A DNA stretch of 64,000 nucleotides from Pseudomonas sp. FP198 (GTDB lineage: Bacteria; Pseudomonadota; Gammaproteobacteria; Pseudomonadales; Pseudomonadaceae). A program made the position numbers and the translations under genes. Location: assembly GCF_030687895.1 (NCBI RefSeq), contig NZ_CP117452.1, positions 4,208,501-4,272,500 of the forward strand, written 5' to 3'. Below the pieces are notes generated by a model. That model was given only the letters and a program-made list of their open reading frames with translations, did not search any database and had not been told where the DNA came from. Of this stretch, positions 44,724-54,903 are shown one piece after another (within the stretch, counting starts at the first letter, position 1; each line of letters opens with the position of its first letter).

Positions 44724-46034
44724 TTAGAACACGTACTGGGCACGCACGACCACACCTTTGCCGTCGTCGTCGCCGTTGACGTTGGTCACGTTGTCGGTCT
44801 TGGCCTTGACGTAAGCGGCAGAGATCTTCACCGCTTCGTTGGCGTACCAGTTGACGCCCAGGTTGTGCACCTTGGCTTCGGCGTCGCCCACATCACGGGT
44901 CGCGGTGGCGGTGGTGATGTTGTCGTCTTCGACGGTCATGCTGTCGTAGCGATAGAACAGTTCCCAGGCGCCGATGGATTTGTTGGCAGGCTTGATCGAA
45001 TCGAATTTGCCGATCTTATAACCGCGCGCCTCGCCGGTGAGGGTGTAGGCGCCCTGCACGTAGAAACCATGGCCCTTGAGGTCTTCGAAGGCGCTGTCGT
45101 CAGCCTTGGTCTTGCGGGTGATGTATTCACCCTGGATCGACGCAGGACCCATGGCGAACGCGGCTTCCAGGCCAAAGGCGGTGTCGGTGTCGTAGGAACC
45201 GGCTGGCGAGTTGTTCGCGCCACCCAGTACCGGACGGTTGCCGTTAGGACCGGCATCGTTGCCGCCCAGGGTCTCGACACCACGCATGCCCAGACGGGAG
45301 CGATAACGCGCGTCGAACGCGGTGTCCGAAACGTCACGCGAGGCCACGTTCACACCGAAGTGCAACACGTTGCCGGCGTCGTGCATCGGAGCGAATACGA
45401 AACGACCGTTGGCCTGCTTGATGCTGTTGCCGTCGGTATCGTCGGTATCTTTGCTGAACACGCCAGCCGAGGCGTAGAACGAGTCGGCGAAGACGCCGGA
45501 GGCTTGCAGGCCCAGGCCGTTCTGGTGGCCGTTGGCCCAGTCGATCAGGTCGTAGGCGGCGTTACGCTCAGGCGCGGTGACCCACTTGGAGCTGGTGGCT
45601 TTTTCCAGGCCGAAGTCCGGGTCGAAACGACCGACCTTGATCGACACCGGCTTGAAGCCGTTGTAGGCCAGGGAGGCTTCGTCGAAGTAGCCGTTGTCGG
45701 AATCGCCGCTGTTGTGGGAGAAATCGTAGTTGATGGTGTAGGCCCAGTCCGTGTACAGCACGCCGGACAGCTCCAGGAAGCCGCGGCGGATGTAAGCGGC
45801 ATCAGCCTTGTCGCCGTTGTCGGTGTAGATCCCATCGAACTGGCTGTAGTCAGCCTGCAAACGACCGCCGAGCTTGAAGCTGAACTCTTTGTCAGTGGTA
45901 GCGACCTCCAGGCCGCCCTTGGTCTTGACCACGATATCGGCGCCGTCGGTGGTTACGGTGCCGGCGAAAGCCTGGGCGGTTACTGCCATTGCCAGAGCGC
46001 TGGCGGCAAAACCTGCGAAGTGCTTACGGATCAT
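44724..46034 (-). CDS. Phosphate/polyphosphate-selective porin, OprP/OprO family
   Basis: A 436-residue outer membrane porin with a signal peptide ([24 protein letters not shown]). The mature part shows the family start [33 protein letters not shown] and the conserved [24 protein letters not shown] near residue 83. It ends VVRAQYVF, a proper barrel terminus. The family forms trimeric anion channels that take up phosphate or pyrophosphate. A CTGTCAT half of a Pho box lies 123 bp upstream of the start, which supports phosphate control. The 5' region also carries a repeat. Confidence 0.92.
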   Translation of the reverse strand: MIRKHFAGFAASALAMAVTAQAFAGTVTTDGADIVVKTKGGLEVATTDKEFSFKLGGRLQADYSQFDGIYTDNGDKADAAYIRRGFLELSGVLYTDWAYTINYDFSHNSGDSDNGYFDEASLAYNGFKPVSIKVGRFDPDFGLEKATSSKWVTAPERNAAYDLIDWANGHQNGLGLQASGVFADSFYASAGVFSKDTDDTDGNSIKQANGRFVFAPMHDAGNVLHFGVNVASRDVSDTAFDARYRSRLGMRGVETLGGNDAGPNGNRPVLGGANNSPAGSYDTDTAFGLEAAFAMGPASIQGEYITRKTKADDSAFEDLKGHGFYVQGAYTLTGEARGYKIGKFDSIKPANKSIGAWELFYRYDSMTVEDDNITTATATRDVGDAEAKVHNLGVNWYANEAVKISAAYVKAKTDNVTNVNGDDDGKGVVVRAQYVF

Positions 46035-46145
46035 CGAAGAATTCCCCTAGTTGGTAGTCTATGCGTTAGAAAACACGCGGAACTGGGCCCGCTGGTGTTG
46101 GGAGGGGATCTTGGCGATGGGTTGTGTCAGGCGAGTTGCTATCAC

Positions 46146-46163
46146 ATAAAGATTTTATGACAG
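46146..46163 (-). promoter_or_regulatory. Candidate Pho box upstream of the porin gene
   Basis: On the minus strand the sequence is CTGTCATAAAATCTTTATG. The first 7 bases match the PhoB half-site CTGTCAT exactly; the second half, after four bases, is degenerate. It lies 112-129 bp before the porin start. Support is modest. Confidence 0.4.
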
Positions 46164-46263
46164 CGGAACTTTTTACTTCGAATGGGAATAACAAAACAGC
46201 AGCTTCGAGAGGCAAGCCGTAAGCTGCAAGCTAGAGCGGTGAAGCAGCGACCCAGCTGCTTTC

Positions 46264-46386
46264 GTGGCGAGGGAGCTTGCTCCCGCTGGGCTGCATAGCA
46301 GCCCCAAACTTTATCTGGCACTGCGATGTATCTGTGGGACGCTGGGGCTGCTGCGCAGCCCAGCGGGAGCAAGCTCCCTCGCCACA
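46264..46386. repeat. Long palindromic intergenic repeat, family B
   Basis: A 123-bp near-palindrome of the GAGGGAGCTTGCTCCC type. It lies 22 bp beyond the stop of the FabH-like gene, between it and the porin promoter. Confidence 0.9.
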
Positions 46387-46407
46387 GGGAAAATCAAGCA
46401 GTCCGGA

Positions 46408-47529
46408 TCAACGCTTGCGCAGGATCACGCTGCCGATCGAGTAGCCGGCGCCAAACGAGCTGAGCACCGCGACCGAGCCGCTGGGCAGGTCGTCCTGGTG
46501 CAGGTGAAAGGAAATCACCGAACCCGCCGAGCTGGTGTTGGCGTAGCGGTCGAGGATCACCGGGGCTTCTTCCTCGCTGGCTTCGCGCCCGAGCAGTTTG
46601 CGCACGATCAGCTGGTTCATGCTCAGGTTGGCCTGATGCAGCCAGAAACGCTTCACTTCGCCGACGTTCAGCTGGTTTTCCTGCAAATGAGCGCCAATCA
46701 ATTCGGCGACCATCGGGCAGACGTCGCGGAACACTTTGCGGCCTTCTTGGACGAAAAGTTTGTCCCGCGTGCCGATGCCCTCTTCCGCCGCGCGGTTGAG
46801 GAAGCCGAAGTTGTTGCGGATGTTGTTGGAGAACTTGGTGAGCAGCTTGGTGCTGACCACGTCGAACTGGTACGGCGATGTCGCCTGGTCCGCCCGCTCG
46901 ATGATCACCGCCGTGGCTGCGTCGCCGAAGATGAAATGGCTGTCGCGATCACGGAAATTCAAGTGGCCGGTGCACACTTCCGGGTTGACCATCAGGATCG
47001 CCCGGGCCTGGCCCAGCTGTACGCTGTTGGCGGCGGCCTGGATGCCGAAGGTCGCCGAAGAACAGGCCACGTTCATGTCGAAACCGAACCCTTCGATACC
47101 CAGGGCTTCCTGGACTTCAATGGCAATGGCCGGATAGGCACGCTGCAGGTTGGAACAGGCAACGATCACGCCGTCGATGTCAGCAGCGCTGCGACCGGCG
47201 CGCTCAAGCGCCTGTTTCGCGGCGCCGATGGCCATTTCGCAGAGCACCGACCATTCTTCGTTGGAGCGCTCCGGCAGGCGCGGCGTCATGCGCTTGGGAT
47301 CGAGAATACCGTCCTTGTCCATCACGAAACGGCTCTTGATGCCTGAAGCCTTTTCGATGAAGGCCGCATTGGACTCGGTCAATGCCTCGACTTCGCCGCG
47401 CTCGATGGCCTCGGCATTGTCGGCATTGAACTGCGCGACATAGGTATTGAAAGACTGCACCAGCTCTTCGTTGGAGATGCTGTTGGCCGGGGTATACAGG
47501 CCGGTGCCGCTGATGACGACGTTATGCAT
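46408..47529 (-). CDS. Beta-ketoacyl-ACP synthase III-like enzyme (FabH-like, octanoyl shunt type)
   Basis: A 373-residue thiolase-fold enzyme. The catalytic cysteine lies in MNVACSSATFGIQAA near residue 147, the histidine in FWLHQANLSMNQLIV near 285 and the asparagine in YANTSSAGSVISFHL near 317, completing the Cys-His-Asn triad of KAS III. It is longer than housekeeping FabH (about 317 residues) and resembles the P. aeruginosa PA3286 type, which condenses octanoyl-CoA from beta-oxidation with malonyl-ACP. That role is inferred from similarity. Transcribed alone; palindromic sequences lie 115-185 bp upstream of its start. Confidence 0.9.
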   Translation of the reverse strand: MHNVVISGTGLYTPANSISNEELVQSFNTYVAQFNADNAEAIERGEVEALTESNAAFIEKASGIKSRFVMDKDGILDPKRMTPRLPERSNEEWSVLCEMAIGAAKQALERAGRSAADIDGVIVACSNLQRAYPAIAIEVQEALGIEGFGFDMNVACSSATFGIQAAANSVQLGQARAILMVNPEVCTGHLNFRDRDSHFIFGDAATAVIIERADQATSPYQFDVVSTKLLTKFSNNIRNNFGFLNRAAEEGIGTRDKLFVQEGRKVFRDVCPMVAELIGAHLQENQLNVGEVKRFWLHQANLSMNQLIVRKLLGREASEEEAPVILDRYANTSSAGSVISFHLHQDDLPSGSVAVLSSFGAGYSIGSVILRKR

Positions 47530-47640
47530 GGTCGTGTCTCTGATCTGTTCAGGCAGAAAGTATTGGCACCGACGTACCAACACGCAAAGGGTCTTTCCCA
47601 TCCCGTGGGAGCAGACCTGGCATCGCTTTATTCCGATCCG

Positions 47641-47712
47641 CCCGTGGTAATGAAGCCAAAACCACGGGACCGGCATTTATAGGCGCGAAGTTTGCCATAA
47701 ACGCTGGCGTTT
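47641..47712. promoter_or_regulatory. Inverted repeats upstream of the FabH-like gene
   Basis: CCCGTGGT and ACCACGGG (47641-47668) form an 8-bp stem around 12 bases. AAACGCTGGCGTTT (47699-47712) is a 6-2-6 palindrome that resembles the AAAC...GTTT spacing of fatty-acid responsive PsrA sites. Both lie upstream of the FabH-like start at 47529 and could be regulatory. Confidence 0.35.
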
Positions 47713-47747
47713 GGCCCATTCTCCCTTGCTTACAACACAAAACCCCT

Positions 47748-47837
47748 GTGGGAGCGAGCCTGCTCGCGAAGGCGGTGCATCAGCCAACATCATTGCAAGC
47801 TGAACCATCGCTTTCGCGAGCAGGCTCGCTCCCACAG
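47748..47837. repeat. REP-type inverted repeat pair, family A
   Basis: Two facing C-variant units, ending 16 bp beyond the hrpA stop. Confidence 0.9.
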
Positions 47838-47852
47838 GTTATCGCGCCGACT

Positions 47853-50800
47853 CTAAGCCTCCACCAACCCCCACTGCTTGCCCAGGCGCTTGTCGGAAAT
47901 CGGCACCTTGGTGCCCAGCTGCTGGGCGAACAGCGATACGCGGTATTCCTCCAGCCACCAGCGGTACAGTTCCAGCTGCGGATCGCGCTTGCCTTCCTGG
48001 GCATGCTTGCTGGCGCGGGCCTGGTATTGCGCCCAGAGGTTGGACAGCTCGCCGCTCCAGACCCGGTCCTTCTGTACCTGGCTGCCGAGCTTCTCGAAGC
48101 GTTGCTCGATAGCCTTGAGGTAGCGCGGCAGCTCCTTGAGCCATTGATGCGGGGTTTCACGCACAAAGCCCGGGTACACCAGGTGGCTGAGCTGCTGCTT
48201 GATGTCGTTCAGCGCCACGGCCTGGGCCAGATCGATCTTGCCCTTGAAGCGTTTTTGCAGGCCGTGCCAGAGTTTCAGGATATCCAGGGTCAGCCTGGCC
48301 AGGCGTTCGGCATGCTCGGTCCAGCCGCCGCGCTTGCGCTCGGCCAGGGCCGCCAGCGCGGCGCCGTCGCGCGGCAGGCTCGGCTCGCCTTCGAGGACGC
48401 AACTGTCGAGACTCGCCAGCAGGATGTCTTCCACCAGAGCGTCGATGCGCCCAAGCTCGCGATACAGCAGGCCCAGTTCGGTCAGGCCCGGCAGCTTGCC
48501 GCGAAGAAACTTCGCCGTTTCGGCCAGTTGCTGCATGAGCAAGCGTTGCAAGGCGCGGCGATGCTGGAACTCGGCTTCGGCCGGGGTCGGGAAACGCCCT
48601 TCCTTGACCACACCGCCCTCTTCCACCAGCGCCGGGTACACCGTCATCGACAGCCCGGCGATCTTCTGTTGGGTTTTTTCCGCCACTGGCGCGAAGATTT
48701 TCGCTTCCACCGGTTCCTGGCTCTTCGCCGTCTGCGGCACGGCTAACGCGGCCTGGCTGGCTTCGGCAAAACGCGCGGTCAGCTCGGCCAGGTCGCGGCC
48801 TTCGCCGAGGAACTTGCCTTGGCCGTCGACGATTTCCAGGTTCATGCGCAAATGGCTTTCCACTTGCTGCGCCGCTTCCGCCCAGGCTTCGTCGCTGACC
48901 CGCGCGCCGGTCATGCGCAGCAGCTCGCGCCCTAGGGACTGCGGCAGCGAGCCCTCGGCGAAAGTGATGCGCTGCAGCGCCGCCTTGACGAAGTCCGGCA
49001 CCGGCACGAAGTTCTTGCGCAAAGCCTTGGGCAGGTTGCGCACCAGGGCGATGCATTTGGCCTCGATCATCCCCGGCACCAGCCATTCCAGGCGCTCCGG
49101 CGGCAGCATCGGCAGCAGCGGTGCCGGTACCCGCAACGTCACGCCATCGCGCGGGTGGTTGGGCTCGAAGTGATAGCTCAACGGCAAGGTCAGGTCGCCG
49201 ACGCGCAAAGTGTCGGGATACAGATTGGCCGTCACCTCGCTGGCCTCGCGAGCGAGCACGTCTTCTTCGCGCATGATCAACAGCTGCGGGTCTTTCTGGC
49301 TGTTGATCCGGTACCAGCTATCGAACGTCGCGGTCTGGTGGATCTCGGCGGGCAGGCGAGCATCGTAGAACGCGAAGAGGGTTTCCTCGTCCGCCAGGAT
49401 GTCGCGGCGACGGGCCTTGGCTTCGAGCTCGTCAAGCTGTTCCAGCAATCGGGTGTTGGCGCTCAGGCACTTGGCCCGGGACTGGATTTCGCCACGCACC
49501 AGCGCCTCGCGGATGAACAGTTCGCGGGACACCACCGGGTCCACCGGCCCGTAGTGCACCGGCCGGCGACCGACCACGATCAGCCCGAACAAGGTGATCT
49601 GCTCGTAAGCCACCACCTGTCCGCGCTTCTTCTCCCAATGGGGTTCGAAGTGGTTCTTCTTGATCAGGTGCCCGGCCAGCGGTTCGATCCAGTCCGGTTC
49701 GATCTTCGCCACCATGCGCGCATACAACTTGGTGGTTTCCACCAACTCGGCGGTCATCAGCCACTGCGGGCGCTTCTTGCCCAGCCCGGACGAGGGATGG
49801 ACCCAGAAGCGTCGCTGCCGCGCACCGAGGTAATCGCCGTCCTCGGTTTTCTGGCCGATCTGGCTCAACAGGCCCGAGAGCACCGCCTTGTGCAGTTTCG
49901 GATAATCGGCCGGTTCCTTGTTGAGGCTCAACTGCATGTCGCGGCAGATCAGGCTCAACTGGCGATGGGAATCGCGCCATTCACGCAGGCGCAAGTAATT
50001 CAGGAAGTTTTTGCGGCACCAGTTACGCAGGGGGCTGGCGGTCAGGGCCAGGCGCTGTTCTTCAAAGCCGCGCCACAGATTGACCAACCCGGCGAAGTCC
50101 GAATCCGCATCCTTCCACTGCGCGTGGGCCTGGTCGGCGGCCTGCTGGCGCTCGGGCGGGCGTTCGCGCGGATCCTGAATCGACATGGCACTGGCCACGA
50201 TCAGGACTTCCTGGAGGCTGCCCAGTTTCGCCGCTTCCAGCAACATGCGGCCCATGCGCGGGTCCACCGGCAAGCGCGCCAACTGGCGGCCCAACGGCGT
50301 CAACTGGCTGTTGCGGTCTACCGCCGAAAGCTCTTGCAGCAGGTTGAAACCGTCGCTGATGGCCTTGCCATCCGGCGGTTCGATAAACGGAAAGTCAGTG
50401 ATCTCGCCGAGGCGCAGATGCAGCATCTGCAGGATCACCGCCGCCAGGTTGGTGCGCAGGATCTCCGGATCGGTAAACTCCGGCCGGCCAAGGAAATCCT
50501 CTTCGCTGTACAAGCGCACGCAAATCCCCGGCTCGACCCGTCCGCAGCGGCCCTTGCGCTGGTTGGCGCTGGCCTGGGAAATGGCTTCGATAGGCAGGCG
50601 CTGGACCTTGGCGCGGTAGCTGTAGCGGCTGATGCGCGCGGTGCCGCTGTCGATCACGTAGCGAATGCCCGGCACAGTCAGCGAGGTTTCGGCGACGTTG
50701 GTCGCCAGCACCACGCGACGGCCCGGGTGCGACTGGAAGATCCGCTGTTGTTCGGCCGGCGACAGCCGCGCGTACAACGGCAGGATTTCGGTGTGTTTGA

Positions 50801-51764
50801 GCTGGGCCTTGCGCAGCATCTCCGCCGCGTCGCGAATCTCCCGCTCGCCCGGCAGGAACACCAGCACATCACCGGGGCTGCGGCGTTCGTTGCGTTCATG
50901 GGCGGCAATTTCATCGAGGGTGGCGAGGATCGCCTGGTCAACGGTCAAGTCGTCCTCGACCCGATTGCCCTCCTCGTCCTGCTCCAGCGTCAACGGGCGA
51001 TACCAGGTCTCCACCGGAAAGGTACGGCCCGAGACTTCGACGATCGGCGCGTCATCGAAGTGCTTGGAAAAGCGCTCCAGGTCGATCGTCGCCGAGGTGA
51101 TGATGACCTTCAGGTCCGGACGGCGCGGCAGCAGGGTCTTGAGGTAGCCGAGCAGGAAATCGATGTTGAGGCTGCGTTCGTGAGCCTCGTCGACGATGAT
51201 CGTGTCGTAGCGTTCGAGGTAGCGATCGTTCTGGGTCTCGGCCAGCAGGATACCGTCGGTCATCAGCTTGATCAGGGTATTGGCGTCGCTCTGGTCCTCG
51301 AAGCGCACCTGATATCCCACCAACGCCCCCAACGGCGTGCCGAGTTCTTCGGCGACCCGGCTCGCCACGCTACGGGCGGCGATCCGGCGTGGTTGGGTGT
51401 GACCGATCAAGCCATGCTGCCCGCGACCGATTTCCAGGCAGATTTTCGGCAACTGGGTGGTTTTACCCGAGCCGGTTTCGCCGGCGATGATCAACACTTG
51501 ATGCTTGAGCAGCGCCTCTTTGATCTCGTCGCGCTTGGCCGCGATCGGCAAGTTGTCGTCGTAGCGAATCGACGGCACGCTCGCCTTGCGCGCCTGCACC
51601 TGGTCGCACGATGCCTGCATGCGCGTCACCCACTGGGCCAGCTTGGCCTCGTCGGGTTTCTTGCGCAGCTCGAGCAACTGCCGCCGCAACCGGTGACGGT
51701 CGGCGAGCATGGCGTGGTCGAGGTTCTTCAGCAGTTTGTCGATAGCGGGGGCTTGGTCAGTCAT
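47853..51764 (-). CDS. hrpA: ATP-dependent RNA helicase HrpA
   Basis: A 1303-residue DEAH-box helicase of full length. Near the N-terminus it has Walker A GETGSGKTTQLPKICLEIG (about residue 94), the DEAH motif in IIVDEAHERSLNID (about 190), SATID, and QRKGRCGRVEPG (motif VI, about 405). The helicase-associated and OB-fold domains follow, then the long DUF3418 C-terminal domain unique to HrpA. It unwinds RNA and takes part in mRNA processing and ribosome rescue. ATG 51764 begins MTDQAPAIDKLL. Confidence 0.97.
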   Translation of the reverse strand: MTDQAPAIDKLLKNLDHAMLADRHRLRRQLLELRKKPDEAKLAQWVTRMQASCDQVQARKASVPSIRYDDNLPIAAKRDEIKEALLKHQVLIIAGETGSGKTTQLPKICLEIGRGQHGLIGHTQPRRIAARSVASRVAEELGTPLGALVGYQVRFEDQSDANTLIKLMTDGILLAETQNDRYLERYDTIIVDEAHERSLNIDFLLGYLKTLLPRRPDLKVIITSATIDLERFSKHFDDAPIVEVSGRTFPVETWYRPLTLEQDEEGNRVEDDLTVDQAILATLDEIAAHERNERRSPGDVLVFLPGEREIRDAAEMLRKAQLKHTEILPLYARLSPAEQQRIFQSHPGRRVVLATNVAETSLTVPGIRYVIDSGTARISRYSYRAKVQRLPIEAISQASANQRKGRCGRVEPGICVRLYSEEDFLGRPEFTDPEILRTNLAAVILQMLHLRLGEITDFPFIEPPDGKAISDGFNLLQELSAVDRNSQLTPLGRQLARLPVDPRMGRMLLEAAKLGSLQEVLIVASAMSIQDPRERPPERQQAADQAHAQWKDADSDFAGLVNLWRGFEEQRLALTASPLRNWCRKNFLNYLRLREWRDSHRQLSLICRDMQLSLNKEPADYPKLHKAVLSGLLSQIGQKTEDGDYLGARQRRFWVHPSSGLGKKRPQWLMTAELVETTKLYARMVAKIEPDWIEPLAGHLIKKNHFEPHWEKKRGQVVAYEQITLFGLIVVGRRPVHYGPVDPVVSRELFIREALVRGEIQSRAKCLSANTRLLEQLDELEAKARRRDILADEETLFAFYDARLPAEIHQTATFDSWYRINSQKDPQLLIMREEDVLAREASEVTANLYPDTLRVGDLTLPLSYHFEPNHPRDGVTLRVPAPLLPMLPPERLEWLVPGMIEAKCIALVRNLPKALRKNFVPVPDFVKAALQRITFAEGSLPQSLGRELLRMTGARVSDEAWAEAAQQVESHLRMNLEIVDGQGKFLGEGRDLAELTARFAEASQAALAVPQTAKSQEPVEAKIFAPVAEKTQQKIAGLSMTVYPALVEEGGVVKEGRFPTPAEAEFQHRRALQRLLMQQLAETAKFLRGKLPGLTELGLLYRELGRIDALVEDILLASLDSCVLEGEPSLPRDGAALAALAERKRGGWTEHAERLARLTLDILKLWHGLQKRFKGKIDLAQAVALNDIKQQLSHLVYPGFVRETPHQWLKELPRYLKAIEQRFEKLGSQVQKDRVWSGELSNLWAQYQARASKHAQEGKRDPQLELYRWWLEEYRVSLFAQQLGTKVPISDKRLGKQWGLVEA

Positions 51765-51885
51765 CAGGTACGCAGGGATCGTCGGTGTGAGCAAGGGGCG
51801 ATTGTCGCAGATTTGCGGCTATCGCGCCGAGCACCAGAAGCGGCCCCCACCCTCCCACAGGGGATTTGCGTCAAGGAATGCTTTT

Positions 51886-51999
51886 GTGGCGAGGGAGCTT
51901 GCTCCCGCTCGGTTGCGCAGCAGCCGCCTGGGTTTAATGTCGGTCACCAAATCGCCGGGGTGCGCTTCGCACACCAGCGGGAGCAAGCTCCCTCGCCAC
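51886..51999. repeat. Long palindromic intergenic repeat, family B
   Basis: A 114-bp near-palindrome of the GAGGGAGCTTGCTCCC type, 23 bp beyond the aceK stop and 120 bp before the hrpA start. Confidence 0.9.
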
Positions 52000-52022
52000 G
52001 GGGATTTCGCTCAGCCACCCAG

Positions 52023-53744
52023 TTATTCGCTGTCCAAGTCCTTGCGCCGATACGGAAACACATCGATCACCTTCCCCGCCCGAATCGCCTCTTGCAGGCC
52101 TTTCCAGTAGTCGGCGTTGTACAACTCGCCGTGCAACTGGTCGAAGAGCTTGCGCTGCCCGGCATCGGCAAACAGGAACGGCGGAAACTCTTCGGGGAAG
52201 ACGTCCAGCGGCCCTATGGAATACCAGGGCTCGGAGGCCATTTCATCTTCCGGTGTGCGCGGCTGGGGGATGTGGCGAAAATTGGCTTCGGTCAGGAAGC
52301 AGATTTCATCGTAGTCGTAGAACACCACGCGACCATGGCGGGTGACGCCGAAGTTCTTCAGCAGCATGTCACCGGGGAAGATATTGGCCGCCGCCAGTTG
52401 CTTGATCGCCAGTCCATAATCCTCCAGCGCCTCACGTACCTGGGCCTCGTTGGCGTTTTCCAGATAGAGGTTCAGCGGCGTCATCCGGCGTTCGGTCCAG
52501 CAGTGGCGAATCAGCACCGTGTCGCCGTCCACCGACACCGTGGATGGCGCCACTTCCAGCAGCTCTTCCAGGCAGGCCGGTTCGAATTTGCTCAAGGGAA
52601 AACGGAAGTCGGCGAACTCCTGGGTGTCGGCCATGCGCCCGACCCGGTCGACGCTTTTCACCAGTCGATACTTCTCGATCACCGTGGCCCGGTCGACGTT
52701 TTTCGACGGCGAGAAACGGTCCTTGATGATTTTGAAAACCGTGTTGAAGCCCGGCAAGGTAAACACGCTCATGACCATGCCGCGCACGCCCGGGGCCATG
52801 ATGAACTGGTCGTCGGTATTCGCCAGGTGGTTGATCAGCGCCCGGTAGAACTCCGATTTGCCGTGCTTGTAGAAACCGATGGACGTGTACAACTCGGCGA
52901 TGTGCTTGCCCGGCAGGATGCGCTTGAGGAAACCGACGAATTCCGCCGGCACCGGCACATCCACCATGAAATACGAGCGGGTGAACGAGAAGATGATCGA
53001 CACCTGCGCCTCGTCGGTAATCAGCGCGTCGATCTGGATGCCGCGCCCTTCGCGATGCAGCAGCGGGATCACCAGCGGCCATTGGTCGTCACGAGTGTAG
53101 ATGCGCCCCACCAGGTAGGCGCCCTTGTTGCGGTAGAGCACCGAGGAGAACAACTCCACCGTCAGTTCCGGATCCTTGCAGACCCAATCCGGCAGGTTCT
53201 CGCGCAGTTGGCTTTCGAGCCGTTGCAGGTCGCCGGGCAGGTCGGCGTAGTCCTCGCTGAAGCGATAGTCGGCGAAAATCGCCGCCAGCATCCTGTCCAG
53301 TTGCCCCTGGGGCTTGTAGGTCCGGGTCTGGGCCGCACGGGCACGGCGCAGGCTCGGCCGGGTGGTGTGGATGAACATGGTGCCGTCGCTGATCAGGTCA
53401 TGGCTGAACAGGCCGCAGAAGATCGAGTTGTACCAGGTCTCCGACAGCTCATCGTCAAACCGCAGGTCGATCAGGCTGATATAGGCGCTTTTCACCAACG
53501 GCCAGCAACCGACATCCATCAGGGCCTCGGCAGCGAAGGTGTTGCGCAGCCTGGCCACGGTTTCGAAGACTTTTTCTTCATACAAGCTGATGCGCGCCGC
53601 CGACGCCGCTTGCGCCTCCTGCCACTGCGCCTGCTCGAATCGGGCACGGGCGCCATCGGTGATGTGCCGGAATTGCTCACGGTAATCATCGAAGCCGTCG
53701 AGAATCGAACGGGCGATATCGGTGGCGGGCCATGGCTGCGACAT
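52023..53744 (-). CDS. aceK: Isocitrate dehydrogenase kinase/phosphatase
   Basis: A 573-residue bifunctional enzyme that phosphorylates isocitrate dehydrogenase to divert carbon into the glyoxylate shunt and removes the phosphate again. The family start [19 protein letters not shown], the nucleotide-binding [21 protein letters not shown] near residue 323 and VIFYDYDEI-like sequence (here [15 protein letters not shown] near 474) are present. It stands as a single gene, separate from aceA or aceB. Its role connects to glyoxylate metabolism but not directly to the allantoin genes. Confidence 0.97.
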   Translation of the reverse strand: MSQPWPATDIARSILDGFDDYREQFRHITDGARARFEQAQWQEAQAASAARISLYEEKVFETVARLRNTFAAEALMDVGCWPLVKSAYISLIDLRFDDELSETWYNSIFCGLFSHDLISDGTMFIHTTRPSLRRARAAQTRTYKPQGQLDRMLAAIFADYRFSEDYADLPGDLQRLESQLRENLPDWVCKDPELTVELFSSVLYRNKGAYLVGRIYTRDDQWPLVIPLLHREGRGIQIDALITDEAQVSIIFSFTRSYFMVDVPVPAEFVGFLKRILPGKHIAELYTSIGFYKHGKSEFYRALINHLANTDDQFIMAPGVRGMVMSVFTLPGFNTVFKIIKDRFSPSKNVDRATVIEKYRLVKSVDRVGRMADTQEFADFRFPLSKFEPACLEELLEVAPSTVSVDGDTVLIRHCWTERRMTPLNLYLENANEAQVREALEDYGLAIKQLAAANIFPGDMLLKNFGVTRHGRVVFYDYDEICFLTEANFRHIPQPRTPEDEMASEPWYSIGPLDVFPEEFPPFLFADAGQRKLFDQLHGELYNADYWKGLQEAIRAGKVIDVFPYRRKDLDSE

Positions 53745-53875
53745 AGGGAAAACCTCGGCGGGTCATGCTTGTTATTGGCGACTGAGCTTAGAGGCCAATC
53801 GAGCGGCAACGCAACCATTGCCATCGGTGTTTGGCGGGGCGACACTTGCGGCCCGATCAAGGAAGGACGCATCTC

Positions 53876-54784
53876 GTGAATCTCGTCGACACCCTGCGCT
53901 TGCTGTCGCTGGCCGCCATCTGGGGGGCCAGCTTCCTGTTCATGCGCATCATCGCCCCGGTGATTGGCACGATTCCTACGGCTTTTTTCCGCGTTTCCAT
54001 TGCCTTCGTCGGCCTGCTGATCATTCTTGCGCTGATGCGTATCGACTGGAATTTTCGCGGCAAGCTGAAAGCGGTAATGGTGCTGGGCCTGATCAACTCG
54101 GGCATTCCGGCAACGTTCTATTCCCTTGCCGCTCAGGTGTTGCCGGCCGGTTATTCGGCTATCTTCAACGCCACCACACCGTTGATGGGCGTGCTGATCG
54201 GCGGGTTGTTTTTCAGCGAGCAACTCACCGTGGCCAAGGTCAGCGGGGTATTCCTCGGCCTGTTCGGCGTTGGCATCCTGACCGGTGCCGGCCCGGTGGC
54301 ATTCGACCACGAGTTACTGATGGGTGCCCTGGCCTGCTTGCTCTCCACCACTTGCTACGGTTTTGCCGGCTTCCTCACCCGTCGTTGGCTCGACCATCAA
54401 GGTGGGCTGGACAGTCGCCTCTCCGCCTTGGGCAGCATGTTCGGCGCCACGGTTTTCCTGTTGCCGTTGTTCGGTTACAGCGTCATCAGCCAACCGCCGG
54501 CCAGTTGGGGCGGCTGGAGCGTCTGGCTATCGCTGCTGGGGCTGGGCCTGGTTTGCACCGCGCTGGCGTACATCCTGTATTTCCGCTTGCTCAGCTCCAT
54601 CGGTCCGGTCAAATCCATGACCACGACCTTTTTAATCCCGCCGTTCGGCGTGCTGTGGGGCGCGTTACTGCTGGATGAGCCGTTGGGGATGGCGCATTTG
54701 TATGGCGGGGTGTTGATTGCGGCGGCGTTGTGGCTGGTGCTGAAGCCTGGCGGGGCGAAACCGGCTGAGGTGTCGGCCAGGTAG
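53876..54784 (+). CDS. DMT-family transporter (EamA)
   Basis: A 302-residue protein with ten membrane helices in two EamA repeats. The first has LSLAAIWGASFLFMRIIAPVIG at the start and AQVLPAGYSAIFNATTPLMGVLIGGLFF near residue 83; the second ends with KSMTTTFLIPPFGVLWGALLLDEPLG near 245. The substrate is unknown. The start is GTG at 53876 with AAGGAAGG upstream. It is divergent from aceK. Confidence 0.88.
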   Translation: MNLVDTLRLLSLAAIWGASFLFMRIIAPVIGTIPTAFFRVSIAFVGLLIILALMRIDWNFRGKLKAVMVLGLINSGIPATFYSLAAQVLPAGYSAIFNATTPLMGVLIGGLFFSEQLTVAKVSGVFLGLFGVGILTGAGPVAFDHELLMGALACLLSTTCYGFAGFLTRRWLDHQGGLDSRLSALGSMFGATVFLLPLFGYSVISQPPASWGGWSVWLSLLGLGLVCTALAYILYFRLLSSIGPVKSMTTTFLIPPFGVLWGALLLDEPLGMAHLYGGVLIAAALWLVLKPGGAKPAEVSAR

Positions 54785-54806
54785 TCCAGCGGTATGGCAA
54801 GATTGC

Positions 54807-54873
54807 CTTCGCGAGCAGGCTCGCTCCCACAGGGTCAATTGCAATCCTTGTGGGAGCGAGCCTGCTCGCGAAA
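54807..54873. repeat. REP-type inverted repeat pair, family A
   Basis: Two facing C-variant units with a short (about 18 bp) loop, 23 bp after the DMT stop and 31 bp before the stop of the converging DMT gene. Confidence 0.9.
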
Positions 54874-54903
54874 GCAGTGGTGCAATCAATAGATATCTAT
54901 CGG

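Noticed and set aside
49155..53879. A 1574-codon open frame on the plus strand
   Set aside because: It is antisense to hrpA and aceK, both full length with intact motifs; long antisense frames are common at this GC content.
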